Source: Sphingomonas sp. ERG5 (GTDB lineage Bacteria; Pseudomonadota; Alphaproteobacteria; Sphingomonadales; Sphingomonadaceae). From it: DNA of 64,000 nt. The position numbers and the translations under genes were made by a program. Positions 8,000 through 15,176 of the stretch are shown one piece after another. The notes under the pieces are model-generated. The model saw only the letters and a list, made by a program, of their open reading frames with translations, did no database searches and was not told the origin of the DNA. Where the stretch lies: positions 29,450 through 93,449 of the forward strand of contig NZ_JSXI01000085.1 in the NCBI RefSeq assembly GCF_000803065.1, read 5' to 3'. Position 1 is the first letter of the stretch; every line of letters begins with the position of its first letter.

Positions 8000-8032
8000 G
8001 AGCCGGCGGAAGGCGAGGCTTTCCGTCGGCTC
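8000..8032 (+). terminator. Stem-loop between the small peptide gene and the response regulator
   Basis: GAGCCGGCGGAA (8000-8011) and TTCCGTCGGCTC (8021-8032) form a 12-bp stem with one G-U pair and a 9-nt loop. There is no strong U-tract, so it could be a Rho-independent terminator of the peptide gene with a weak tail, or an attenuator ahead of the two-component operon at 8076. Confidence 0.45.
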
Positions 8033-8075
8033 GCTTCGTTCGTACAGTCCCGGGACAGACATCGGACGCCTGCTC

Positions 8076-8768
8076 ATGACCCGCAAGATCCTCATCGTCG
8101 AAGACGACCATGCGACGGCCAACTATATCGCCAAGGGCCTGGCCGAGGCCGGCTATTCGGTCGAAATCTGCCATGACGGCCGCGATGGCCTGTTTCTCGC
8201 CAGCGAAGGCATTTTCGACGTCATCGTCGCCGACCGGATGATGCCGGGGATCGACGGGCTGGCGATGCTCGCCGCGATTCGCGCCGCGGGAATTTCCACG
8301 CCCGCCTTGATTCTGTCCGCGCTCGCGACGGTCGATGACCGGATCGACGGGCTGCAAGCGGGCGCGGACGATTATCTGGTCAAACCCTATTCCTTTGCCG
8401 AACTCCATGCCCGGATCGAGGCGCTGCTGCGGCGCACCGACCGTGTCGCGTCCGACCAGCAGACCGTGAAGCTGAATGTCGGCGACCTGGAGATCGATTT
8501 GCTCGCGCGCAGCGTGTCGCGCCAGGGTCGGCCGATCCTGCTCGGCGCGCGCGAATTCAACCTGCTCGAATATCTTGCGCGCCATGCCGGCCAGGTCGTC
8601 ACCCGTACGATGATGCTGGAGAAGATCTGGAATTATCATTTCGATCCGGGATCGAATGTGGTCGATGTCCATATCGGTCGGCTGCGCCGCAAGCTCGAAG
8701 AGGGCTTTACCGCGCCGATCCTCCACACCGTGCGGGGCGCGGGATACCGGCTGTCGGCCGACGGGTGA
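8076..8768 (+). CDS. OmpR/PhoB-family response regulator
   Basis: The 230-aa protein has an N-terminal receiver (ILIVEDD at 5-11, phosphoacceptor Asp53 in VIVADRMMPG, and the switch lysine in VKPYSF) and a C-terminal winged helix (ARSVSRQGRPILLGAREFNLLEYLARHAGQVV, then SNVVDVHIGRLRRKLE), the DNA-binding domain of OmpR-type regulators. It is coupled to the histidine kinase by a 4-nt GTGA overlap. The signal is unknown. The adjacent small basic peptide is an obvious candidate target. Confidence 0.95.
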   Translation: MTRKILIVEDDHATANYIAKGLAEAGYSVEICHDGRDGLFLASEGIFDVIVADRMMPGIDGLAMLAAIRAAGISTPALILSALATVDDRIDGLQAGADDYLVKPYSFAELHARIEALLRRTDRVASDQQTVKLNVGDLEIDLLARSVSRQGRPILLGAREFNLLEYLARHAGQVVTRTMMLEKIWNYHFDPGSNVVDVHIGRLRRKLEEGFTAPILHTVRGAGYRLSADG

Positions 8769-10111
8769 AGCGGTTATCGGTCACCGCGCGCATCGCGCTG
8801 CTCGCGATCGCGCTAGCACTGGTGTCCAATCTCGCGCTGGTCGGGTTCGTCTGGCAGCAAATCCATGACGATGCGATCGGCGCACTCCGGCGTGACGCGC
8901 TCGAACAGTCCGATGCGCTGGTGGCGGTATGGCGCAACGGCGGCATGGCCGCGCTGACCCGGGCTATCGAGGAAGCCCGCGCGCCGGGCGACGAATCGCT
9001 GATCCTCGCGGTGATCGACTCGTCGGGCCGCCGCATTGGTGGGACCGGGCCGGATCGCGTGACGATCGAAGCCGATGGAACGTCTTTCCAGATCGGCCGG
9101 GTCGGGGCGTCGGCTCCCTGGTCGGAGCGAGATGCGGGCTATGCGATCCGCACCATCGGTCCAAACCGGCTGGTCAGCGGGCGGCTGCTCGACGATTGGG
9201 AACAGGAGCAGCGCGATCTCGAAGGGGCGCTGGCGCTCGCCGTGTTGCTGTCGCTGGCGCTCGGGATCGGCGGCGGCCTGGTCATTGCGCGCTATGTCGG
9301 GCGGCGGCTGAACGGCGTCGCGAGCGTGATCGAAGGAGTCGCGGACGGTGACTTGTCGCGCCGGGTCGTAACGCTGACCGGCAGCGCCGACGCCTTCGAC
9401 CGGCTCGCCATCCAGTTGAACGCAATGCTCGACAAGGTTGAGCGGCTGATGGGCGAATTGCGTCTCGTTACTGACAGCTTGGCGCATGATCTGCGCTCGC
9501 CGCTCAGCCGATTGCGCAGCAAGACCGAAGGCGCGGTGCTGATGGAGGATCCGGTTCAGCGTGAAGCCGCGCTGGGCGGGCTGATCGCCGAAACCGACAT
9601 CGTCATGCGCATGCTCTCCACGCTGATCGAGATCAGCCGCGCCGAATCGATTTCGCGCGACCGTTTCAGCCTGGTCGATCCGGCTGAACTGATGGAGGAA
9701 ATCGCCGAACTGTACGCGCCGGTGATCGAGGATGCCGGCATGCGCATGATCGTCGCGCTCGATGCCCGCCCGCCCGCATTGCCGCTTCACCGTGAACTGA
9801 TGTCGCAGGCGATCACCAATCTGGCCGACAATGCGCTGCGCCATGGCGCAGGGGGCGGGTCGATCACATTGCGCGTGTCCCATAGCGGCGGCGAAGTTCG
9901 GCTACAGGTCGAGGACCATGGCCCGGGCATCGCGGCGGACGACCGCGCCCAGGCGCTGCGGCGTTTCGGCCGGCTCGACAGCGCGCGCAGCACACCGGGA
10001 GCCGGCCTGGGGCTGGCGCTGATCGAAGCGGTCGCGCGGCTGCATGGCGGACGGCTGGAACTGGACGACAACGCCCCGGGGCTGATCGCGGCGATCGTAC
10101 TGCCTGGATAG
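8765..10111 (+). CDS. Membrane sensor histidine kinase
   Basis: The 448-aa cognate kinase starts at GTG 8765 inside the regulator stop. It has one transmembrane helix at about residues 6-28, a periplasmic sensor of about 120 aa, a second helix near 155-177, and a HAMP linker. The H-box DSLAHDLRSPLSRLRS has His near residue 241, followed by the N-box NLADNALRHG, G1 EDHGPGIAADD and G2 GAGLGLALIEAV. This is the EnvZ/QseC-like architecture. The periplasmic domain has no motif I recognise. Confidence 0.95.
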   Translation: MKRLSVTARIALLAIALALVSNLALVGFVWQQIHDDAIGALRRDALEQSDALVAVWRNGGMAALTRAIEEARAPGDESLILAVIDSSGRRIGGTGPDRVTIEADGTSFQIGRVGASAPWSERDAGYAIRTIGPNRLVSGRLLDDWEQEQRDLEGALALAVLLSLALGIGGGLVIARYVGRRLNGVASVIEGVADGDLSRRVVTLTGSADAFDRLAIQLNAMLDKVERLMGELRLVTDSLAHDLRSPLSRLRSKTEGAVLMEDPVQREAALGGLIAETDIVMRMLSTLIEISRAESISRDRFSLVDPAELMEEIAELYAPVIEDAGMRMIVALDARPPALPLHRELMSQAITNLADNALRHGAGGGSITLRVSHSGGEVRLQVEDHGPGIAADDRAQALRRFGRLDSARSTPGAGLGLALIEAVARLHGGRLELDDNAPGLIAAIVLPG

Positions 10112-10128
10112 GCCGCTTGGCCCGGCTG

Positions 10129-11007
10129 TCAGAGCCTAGCGATACTGCGGGCGAGGCGCGCATGAATGGCCTCGCTCGCGGCGGACGAAAGCGGACTGCC
10201 GGTGAGATAGCTGGTCACCAGCAGCGGCGCGCGCGCCGGCGGCCACAGGATCGCGATATCGTTGTTGGAGCCATGACCGCCGGTGCCGGTCTTGTCGCCG
10301 ACCCGCCATCCGGCGGGAAGGCCGGCGCGCAAGCGGTTGTCGCCGGTATGGTTGCCGATCATCCAGCGCGTCAGGCGCGCGCGCTGCGCCCTGGACAAGG
10401 CCGATCCGAGCAGCATCCGGTTGAGCAGGCCGAGCATCGCAACCGGGGTCGTGGTATCGCGCGGATCGCCGGGCTTCCCTTCATTGAGGTCGGGCTCATT
10501 GCGATCGAACCGGGTCGCAGTGTCGCCAAGCGTGCGTGCGAACCGCGTCAGGCCGGGCAGGCCGCCGATCACCGGCAGCAGCAGGTTGGCGGCGGCGTTG
10601 TCGCTCAGCGTCAGGGTCGCCTCGCATAATTCGGCCAGCGAGGCGGTACCGCCGACGCGGGTCTCGCTGAACGGTGAATGGCCGAGAATGTCTCCCGCGC
10701 TGACCGGCACCCTGTTGTCGAGCCTGGTTCGCCGCTGGTCAACGGCGCGCAATATGGCGGCGGCAAGGGGCAGCTTGACCGTGCTGCACATCGGAAAGCG
10801 CTCATCGCCGCGATGCGAAAAGCGCGCGGCCGTCGCGATGTCGAGGATCGCGACGCCAAGCCGGCCGCCGCTTGCCGTTTCGCAAGCCCGCACCGCCGCC
10901 GCAAGTTCCGGTCCGCCCAGCGGCGCCACATTGTTGCGCGCCGCGGGCAGGCTGGTCGAGACCAATGTCGCACCTGTCGCTATGAGAAATTTACGCCTGT
11001 CTAACAT
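10129..11007 (-). CDS. Class A beta-lactamase with Tat-type signal
   Basis: A serine hydrolase that opens the beta-lactam ring, probably in the periplasm. The 292-aa product carries all class A motifs: S75-T-V-K78 (the Ser70xxLys box), S135-D136-N137, E171 in RNEPDLN (the general base) and K239-T-G. Cys74 occupies the Cys69 position, but the residue at the Cys238 position is Gly, so the disulfide of class A carbapenemases is absent. The N-terminus MLDRRKFLIA resembles a Tat signal with a twin arginine. ATG 11007 is chosen because AGGAG lies 6 nt upstream. It is divergent from the LysR gene, the ampC/ampR-like layout. Confidence 0.93.
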   Translation of the reverse strand: MLDRRKFLIATGATLVSTSLPAARNNVAPLGGPELAAAVRACETASGGRLGVAILDIATAARFSHRGDERFPMCSTVKLPLAAAILRAVDQRRTRLDNRVPVSAGDILGHSPFSETRVGGTASLAELCEATLTLSDNAAANLLLPVIGGLPGLTRFARTLGDTATRFDRNEPDLNEGKPGDPRDTTTPVAMLGLLNRMLLGSALSRAQRARLTRWMIGNHTGDNRLRAGLPAGWRVGDKTGTGGHGSNNDIAILWPPARAPLLVTSYLTGSPLSSAASEAIHARLARSIARL

Positions 11008-11078
11008 CGTCATCTCCTGAGATGGACTGGATATTCGAGAGTGGGGCGTTGCGACAAAGCATATGATCTCGACACAGG

Positions 11079-11095
11079 CATGAATCCAATTCATG
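11079..11095. promoter_or_regulatory. Putative AmpR-like operator in the bla-lysR intergenic region
   Basis: A perfect inverted repeat CATGAAT-CCA-ATTCATG lies in the 96-nt gap between the divergent beta-lactamase and LysR genes, just upstream of the LysR start. LysR-type activators bind such T-N11-A dyads to control both genes. Assignment is by position and symmetry only. Confidence 0.5.
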
Positions 11096-11103
11096 AAACT
11101 TCA

Positions 11104-11970
11104 ATGGATCGATCTCGGCTGCCGCTGAATGCCCTGCGCTCGTTCGAAGCGGCCGCCCGGCATCTGAGCTTTACGCGCGCGGCGATCGAATTGTGCGTCA
11201 GCCAGGGGGCGATCAGCCATCAGGTCAAGGCGCTGGAGGACTTGCTCGGCGCGCCGCTGTTCCGTCGGCTGCCCCGCGGACTTGCGCTGACCGATGAGGG
11301 CCAGGCGCTGATTCCGGTCGTTGCCGATGCCTTCGACCGGGTCGGCGCGATGCTCGACCGTTTTTCGGAAGGGCGGTTTCAGGAAGTATTGACGATCGGC
11401 GCGGTGGGGACGTTCGCGACCGGCTGGCTGCTTGGTCGGCTGCCGCTCTTCCTGCAGGCGCATCCCGAGATCGACTTGCGGTTGATGACCAACAACAACC
11501 GGGTCGATCTGGCCGGGGAGGGACTCGACATGGCGATTCGCTTTGGCGAGGGCGCCTGGCACGGGACTCATGCGGAGCGGATCATGGCGGCGCCGATGAC
11601 GCCCTTATGCGCGCCGGGTGTCGCGGTGCGGTTGCATGACGCAGCGGATCTCGCACGCGAGGCCCGGCTGCGATCCTATCGCGCGGACGAATGGCCGCGC
11701 TGGTTCGCGGCGGCAGGGCTCCCGCCGCCGGCGATGCGTGGCATGGTCTTCGACTCGTCGCTGGCCATGGCCGCCGCCGCGGTGTCGGGCGCCGGCGTCG
11801 CGTTGTTGCCCTCGGCCATGTTCGCGCGCGAGTTGCTGGCCGAACAACTCGTCCGGCCCTTCTCCTGCGAAGTCGATGTCGGGCAATACTGGCTGACCCG
11901 GCTCCAGTCGCGCACCGACACACCGGCGATGGCGGCGTTTCGTCGCTGGATCCTGGCGGAGGCCGGCTGA
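11104..11970 (+). CDS. LysR-family regulator, AmpR/GcvA-like
   Basis: The 288-aa protein has an N-terminal winged HTH (LPLNALRSFEAAARHLSFTRAAIELCVSQGAISHQVKALE). The NALRSFEAAARHLSFT opening is typical of the AmpR/GcvA branch. A periplasmic-binding-protein-like effector domain follows from about residue 90 (EVLTIGAVGTFATGWLLGRL). The start at ATG 11104 gives MDRSRLPLNALR. Divergent placement from the class A beta-lactamase suggests it induces bla in response to cell-wall fragments, as AmpR and BlaR-like LysR proteins do. That is inference. Confidence 0.9.
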   Translation: MDRSRLPLNALRSFEAAARHLSFTRAAIELCVSQGAISHQVKALEDLLGAPLFRRLPRGLALTDEGQALIPVVADAFDRVGAMLDRFSEGRFQEVLTIGAVGTFATGWLLGRLPLFLQAHPEIDLRLMTNNNRVDLAGEGLDMAIRFGEGAWHGTHAERIMAAPMTPLCAPGVAVRLHDAADLAREARLRSYRADEWPRWFAAAGLPPPAMRGMVFDSSLAMAAAAVSGAGVALLPSAMFARELLAEQLVRPFSCEVDVGQYWLTRLQSRTDTPAMAAFRRWILAEAG

Positions 11971-12027
11971 TCGCACTCCGGGGTGGCCGGACTGGCGGCT
12001 CCCGGCCTGACGAGGCATAGCCCAGCG

Positions 12028-12261
12028 ATGGATTTGCTCACCACCTTCGGCCTGTTCGCCGTCACCTGCATGTTGATCTGTTACATGATGGAATCGGGCC
12101 GTCATTGGTGGACCTTGGGATTCGCCGCAGGTTGTGCGATGGGGTCGGCCTATGGTTTTCTGCAGGGCGCCTGGCCGTTCGGACTGGTTGAACTCGTCTG
12201 GGCGGCGGTGGCGCTGAGAAAATGGTGGAAGATTCGCGACCTAAGGGAACCCGCGGCTTGA
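12028..12261 (+). CDS. Small inner-membrane protein, 77 aa
   Basis: Two to three hydrophobic helices are visible: LLTTFGLFAVTCMLICYMM (residues 3-21), TLGFAAGCAMGSAYGFLQG (29-47) and ELVWAAVALRKWW (55-67). The motif GSAYGFLQGAWPFGLVE recurs in small hypothetical proteins of alphaproteobacteria as far as I recall. No function is known to me. ATG 12028 is chosen over an upstream in-frame start because the helix begins directly after it. Confidence 0.65.
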   Translation: MDLLTTFGLFAVTCMLICYMMESGRHWWTLGFAAGCAMGSAYGFLQGAWPFGLVELVWAAVALRKWWKIRDLREPAA

Positions 12262-12286
12262 CACGGCGTTGGCGCGCGCTTACCTG
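12258..12286 (+). promoter_or_regulatory. Candidate sigma-70 promoter for rpsM-rpsK-rpoA-rplQ
   Basis: A perfect -35 hexamer TTGACA (12258-12263) is followed after 17 bp by TACCTG (12281-12286), a weak -10. It overlaps the stop codon of the small membrane protein and lies about 130 nt upstream of rpsM. The alpha cluster is separated from spc here, so it needs its own promoter. The exact site is a guess. Confidence 0.35.
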
Positions 12287-12415
12287 ACGGTCATTCCGAA
12301 ACCCCGGTGTCCCGGCGGCGCTTGTCTGCGCTCGCCGCTGTCGTGCGTTTCGGTATGCAACGCTATGAGATGGGGTGACTGCCATGTCACCCTGTGGAGC
12401 AGGAGAATTTAGTTC

Positions 12416-12784
12416 ATGGCTCGTATCGCCGGGGTCAATATCCCGACCAACAAGCGCGTTGTCATCGCGCTCACCTATATCCACGGCATTGGCAACACCA
12501 AGGCCAAGGAAATCGTCGCCAAGCTGGGCATCGCTTCCGAGCGTCGCGTCCAGGACCTGACCGATCAGGAAGTGCTGCAGATTCGCGAAACGATCGACGC
12601 CGATCACACCGTTGAGGGTGATCTCCGTCGCGAAGTCGCGATGAACATCAAGCGCCTGATGGATCTGGCCTGCTATCGCGGCCTGCGTCATCGCAAGGGC
12701 CTCCCGGTCCGTGGTCAGCGCACGCATACCAATGCGCGCACCCGCAAGGGCAAGGCCAAGCCGATCGCCGGCAAGAAGAAGTAA
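12416..12784 (+). CDS. rpsM: 30S ribosomal protein S13
   Basis: A 122-aa S13 with MARIAGVNIPTNKRVVIALT, the helix-hairpin-helix segment YIHGIGNTKAKEIVAKLGI, and the basic C-terminal tail RHRKGLPVRGQRTHTNARTR ending KKK. S13 contacts tRNA and forms an intersubunit bridge. It heads the alpha cluster with an AGGAGAATTTAGTTC ribosome binding region. Confidence 0.98.
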   Translation: MARIAGVNIPTNKRVVIALTYIHGIGNTKAKEIVAKLGIASERRVQDLTDQEVLQIRETIDADHTVEGDLRREVAMNIKRLMDLACYRGLRHRKGLPVRGQRTHTNARTRKGKAKPIAGKKK

Positions 12785-12869
12785 GTCATCCAGGGGATGA
12801 TTTACGCCGCCGGTGGCACGGTTCCGCAAGGAACCCCATCGGTGTCAGCTTTAGGGTTAGGAAGAGACT

Positions 12870-13259
12870 ATGGCACGCGAACCTCAGCGCATTAAGCGGC
12901 GTGAGCGCAAGAACATCACTTCGGGCGTCGCCCATGTGAATGCGAGCTTCAACAACACCATGATCACGATCACGGATGCCCAGGGCAACGCGATTTCGTG
13001 GTCATCGGCCGGCATGATGGGCTTCAAGGGCTCACGCAAGTCGACCCCGTATGCGGCGCAGGTCGCAGCGGAAGACGCCGGCAAGAAGGCCGCCGAGCAT
13101 GGCGTCCGCACGCTCGAAGTGGAAGTAAAGGGTCCGGGTTCGGGCCGTGAGTCGGCGCTTCGCGCGCTGCAGGCGGTTGGCTTCCAGATCACTTCGATCC
13201 GCGACGTGACGTCGATCCCGCACAACGGCGTTCGCCCGTCCAAGCGCCGCCGCGTCTGA
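12870..13259 (+). CDS. rpsK: 30S ribosomal protein S11
   Basis: A 129-aa S11 with the signature GVAHVNASFNNTMITITDAQ, SSAGMMGFKGSRKSTPYAAQ and the C-terminal TSIPHNGVRPSKRRRV. S11 sits on the 30S platform near the mRNA exit. It lies 85 nt after rpsM, with a TAGGAAGAGACT ribosome binding site. Confidence 0.98.
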   Translation: MAREPQRIKRRERKNITSGVAHVNASFNNTMITITDAQGNAISWSSAGMMGFKGSRKSTPYAAQVAAEDAGKKAAEHGVRTLEVEVKGPGSGRESALRALQAVGFQITSIRDVTSIPHNGVRPSKRRRV

Positions 13260-13354
13260 CTTTTGTCTCGACCGCGCGCGGTTGATCGCGCCGCGCGGCC
13301 GATTCTCTCATGGCCGAAGCTCCCCCGCTTCGGTCCAAAACCAAGGGGAAGCCC

Positions 13355-14419
13355 ATGTCCGTCAATGCAAAGAATTGGCAGGAACTCAAGAAGCCCAACG
13401 GTCTCGAGAAAAAGGCCGGTGGTGATTCGAAGCGCAAGGCGACCTTCGTCGCTGAACCGCTCGAGCGTGGTTTCGGCCTGACGCTCGGCAACGCGCTGCG
13501 GCGCGTTTTGCTGTCCTCGCTGCAGGGCGCTGCGGTGACCTCGATCAAGATCGAGAACGTGCTGCATGAATTCTCGTCGCTGGCGGGTGTTCGTGAGGAC
13601 GTGACCGACATCGTTCTGAATGTGAAGCAGATCGCGCTGCGTATGCAGGGCGAAGGCCCGAAGCGTCTCCAGCTCTCCGCGACCGGCCCGGCCGACGTGA
13701 AGGCCGGCGACATCGCGGTGTCGGGCGACATCGAAGTGCTCAACCCCGATTTGCTGATCTGCCACCTCGATGAGGGTGCGACGCTCAACATGGAACTGAC
13801 CGCCGATGTCGGTAAGGGCTATGTCGCGGCGGTCGCCAACCGTCCGGCGGATGCGCCGATCGGCCTGATCCCGATCGACGCACTGTATTCGCCGGTCAAG
13901 CAGGTCAGCTACAAGGTCGAGAACACCCGCGTTGGGCAGGAACTCGATTACGACAAGCTGACCCTGACGATCGAAACCGACGGTACGGTGACCCCTGAGG
14001 ACGCAGTGGCTTATGCCGGCCGCATCCTGCAGGACCAGCTCGCTCTGTTCGTCCACTTCGACGATTCGGCGATGACGCGTTCGGCGCCGATCGGTCATGC
14101 GGCGCCTGCCGCGACCGGCGAAACCTCGGGCGACACGCAGCAGATCAACCGTTACCTGCTCAAGAAGGTCGACGAGCTTGAACTGTCGGTGCGTTCGGCG
14201 AACTGCCTGAAGAACGACAACATCATCTATATCGGCGATCTGGTTCAGAAGACCGAAGCGGAGATGCTGCGTACGCCGAACTTCGGCCGCAAGTCGCTCA
14301 ACGAGATCAAGGAAGTGCTTTCGAGCATGGGCCTGCGTCTCGGGATGGAAATCCCGGGCTGGCCGCCTGAGAATATCGAAGAGATGGCTAAGAAGCTTGA
14401 ACAGGAAATCATGGGCTAA
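13355..14419 (+). CDS. rpoA: RNA polymerase alpha subunit
   Basis: The alpha subunit dimerises to assemble RNAP and contacts UP elements and activators through its C-terminal domain. The 354-aa product has the NTD signature PLERGFGLTLGNALRRVLLS around residues 35-54, a flexible linker near 240-260 (ATGETSGDTQQ), and the alpha-CTD with SVRSANCLKNDNIIYIGDLV and RKSLNEIKEVLSSMGLRLGM. ATG 13355 (MSVNAKNWQELKKP) follows an AGGGGAAGCCC ribosome binding site and matches the usual alphaproteobacterial start. An upstream in-frame ATG at 13310 is less likely. Confidence 0.98.
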   Translation: MSVNAKNWQELKKPNGLEKKAGGDSKRKATFVAEPLERGFGLTLGNALRRVLLSSLQGAAVTSIKIENVLHEFSSLAGVREDVTDIVLNVKQIALRMQGEGPKRLQLSATGPADVKAGDIAVSGDIEVLNPDLLICHLDEGATLNMELTADVGKGYVAAVANRPADAPIGLIPIDALYSPVKQVSYKVENTRVGQELDYDKLTLTIETDGTVTPEDAVAYAGRILQDQLALFVHFDDSAMTRSAPIGHAAPAATGETSGDTQQINRYLLKKVDELELSVRSANCLKNDNIIYIGDLVQKTEAEMLRTPNFGRKSLNEIKEVLSSMGLRLGMEIPGWPPENIEEMAKKLEQEIMG

Positions 14420-14570
14420 GCGGCTTCGGCCCGGACCTTCGGGTTCGGGCCGGACGCTCCTCATGGAGATCCCTGTCTATGCAGGGATGACGGCAATTTG
14501 GGTGGGCTCACCGTCCCCACCTGGTCTGGGGTTCCGTGAAACGGCCCCTTAACGAACGAAGGATGAAATC

Positions 14571-14993
14571 ATGCGTCATGGTGTTGGCGGTCGTAAACTT
14601 TCGCGGACTTCGGCCCACCGCATCGCGCTGTTCCGCAACATGTCGGCAGCGCTGATCAAGCACGAGCAGATCACGACGACGGTCGCGAAAGCCAAGGAGC
14701 TTCGCCCCTATGTCGAAAAGCTGATCACGCTGGCGAAGAAGGGTGGCCTGTCCAACCGTCGCCTCGCGCATGCTCGCCTGCTCGACGATGCGCAGCTGAC
14801 CAAGCTGTTCGACGTTCTGGCGGCGCGCTATGCCGATCGTAACGGCGGCTATACCCGCATCATCAAGGCCGGCATCCGCGCGTCGGACGCAGCGCCGATC
14901 GCGATCATCGAATTCGTCGATCGCGACGTTTCGGCCAAGGGCCAGGATTCGGGTCCGGTGATCACCGACGAGGATTATGATCAGGCCGCCTGA
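14571..14993 (+). CDS. rplQ: 50S ribosomal protein L17
   Basis: A 140-aa L17 with MRHGVGGRKLSRTSAHRIAL, LIKHEQITTTVAKAKELRPY and a C-terminal acidic tail. L17 lies near the peptide exit tunnel. It ends the alpha cluster, 151 nt after rpoA, and is followed by an intrinsic terminator. The rpoA-rplQ gap contains two short dyads (CGGCCCG/CGGGCCG near 14428-14452 and ATCCCTG/CAGGGAT near 14468-14488). Confidence 0.97.
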   Translation: MRHGVGGRKLSRTSAHRIALFRNMSAALIKHEQITTTVAKAKELRPYVEKLITLAKKGGLSNRRLAHARLLDDAQLTKLFDVLAARYADRNGGYTRIIKAGIRASDAAPIAIIEFVDRDVSAKGQDSGPVITDEDYDQAA

Positions 14994-15019
14994 TCGCTTT
15001 TCCATCGCGACAATGAACA

Positions 15020-15050
15020 GGGGCTCCGCGAAAGCGGGGCCCCTTTCGTT
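15020..15050 (+). terminator. Rho-independent terminator of the alpha cluster
   Basis: GGGGCTCCGC (15020-15029) pairs with GCGGGGCCCC (15034-15043) across a GAAA tetraloop, with one mismatched pair (T15025 opposite G15038), and is followed by TTTCGTTTG. The stem, stable loop and U-rich tail 26 nt after the rplQ stop make this a confident terminator. Confidence 0.85.
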
Positions 15051-15176
15051 TGTGCGGGCTGGGTCGGCCGATCGGCGTGAATGATTGGGGTCGGTACCGG
15101 GGGGTCGGTGCCGGGGGTTGAGTGATGTCGGATGGCTGATAGGGTGCCACCATCCAGTCCTTCCCGGGAGCGACCC

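Noticed and set aside
10129..11007. Class A carbapenemase
   Set aside because: The Cys238-equivalent position is Gly, so the diagnostic disulfide is absent.
12884..14464. 526-aa open frame antisense to rpsK and rpoA
   Set aside because: Opposite essential, fully conserved genes.
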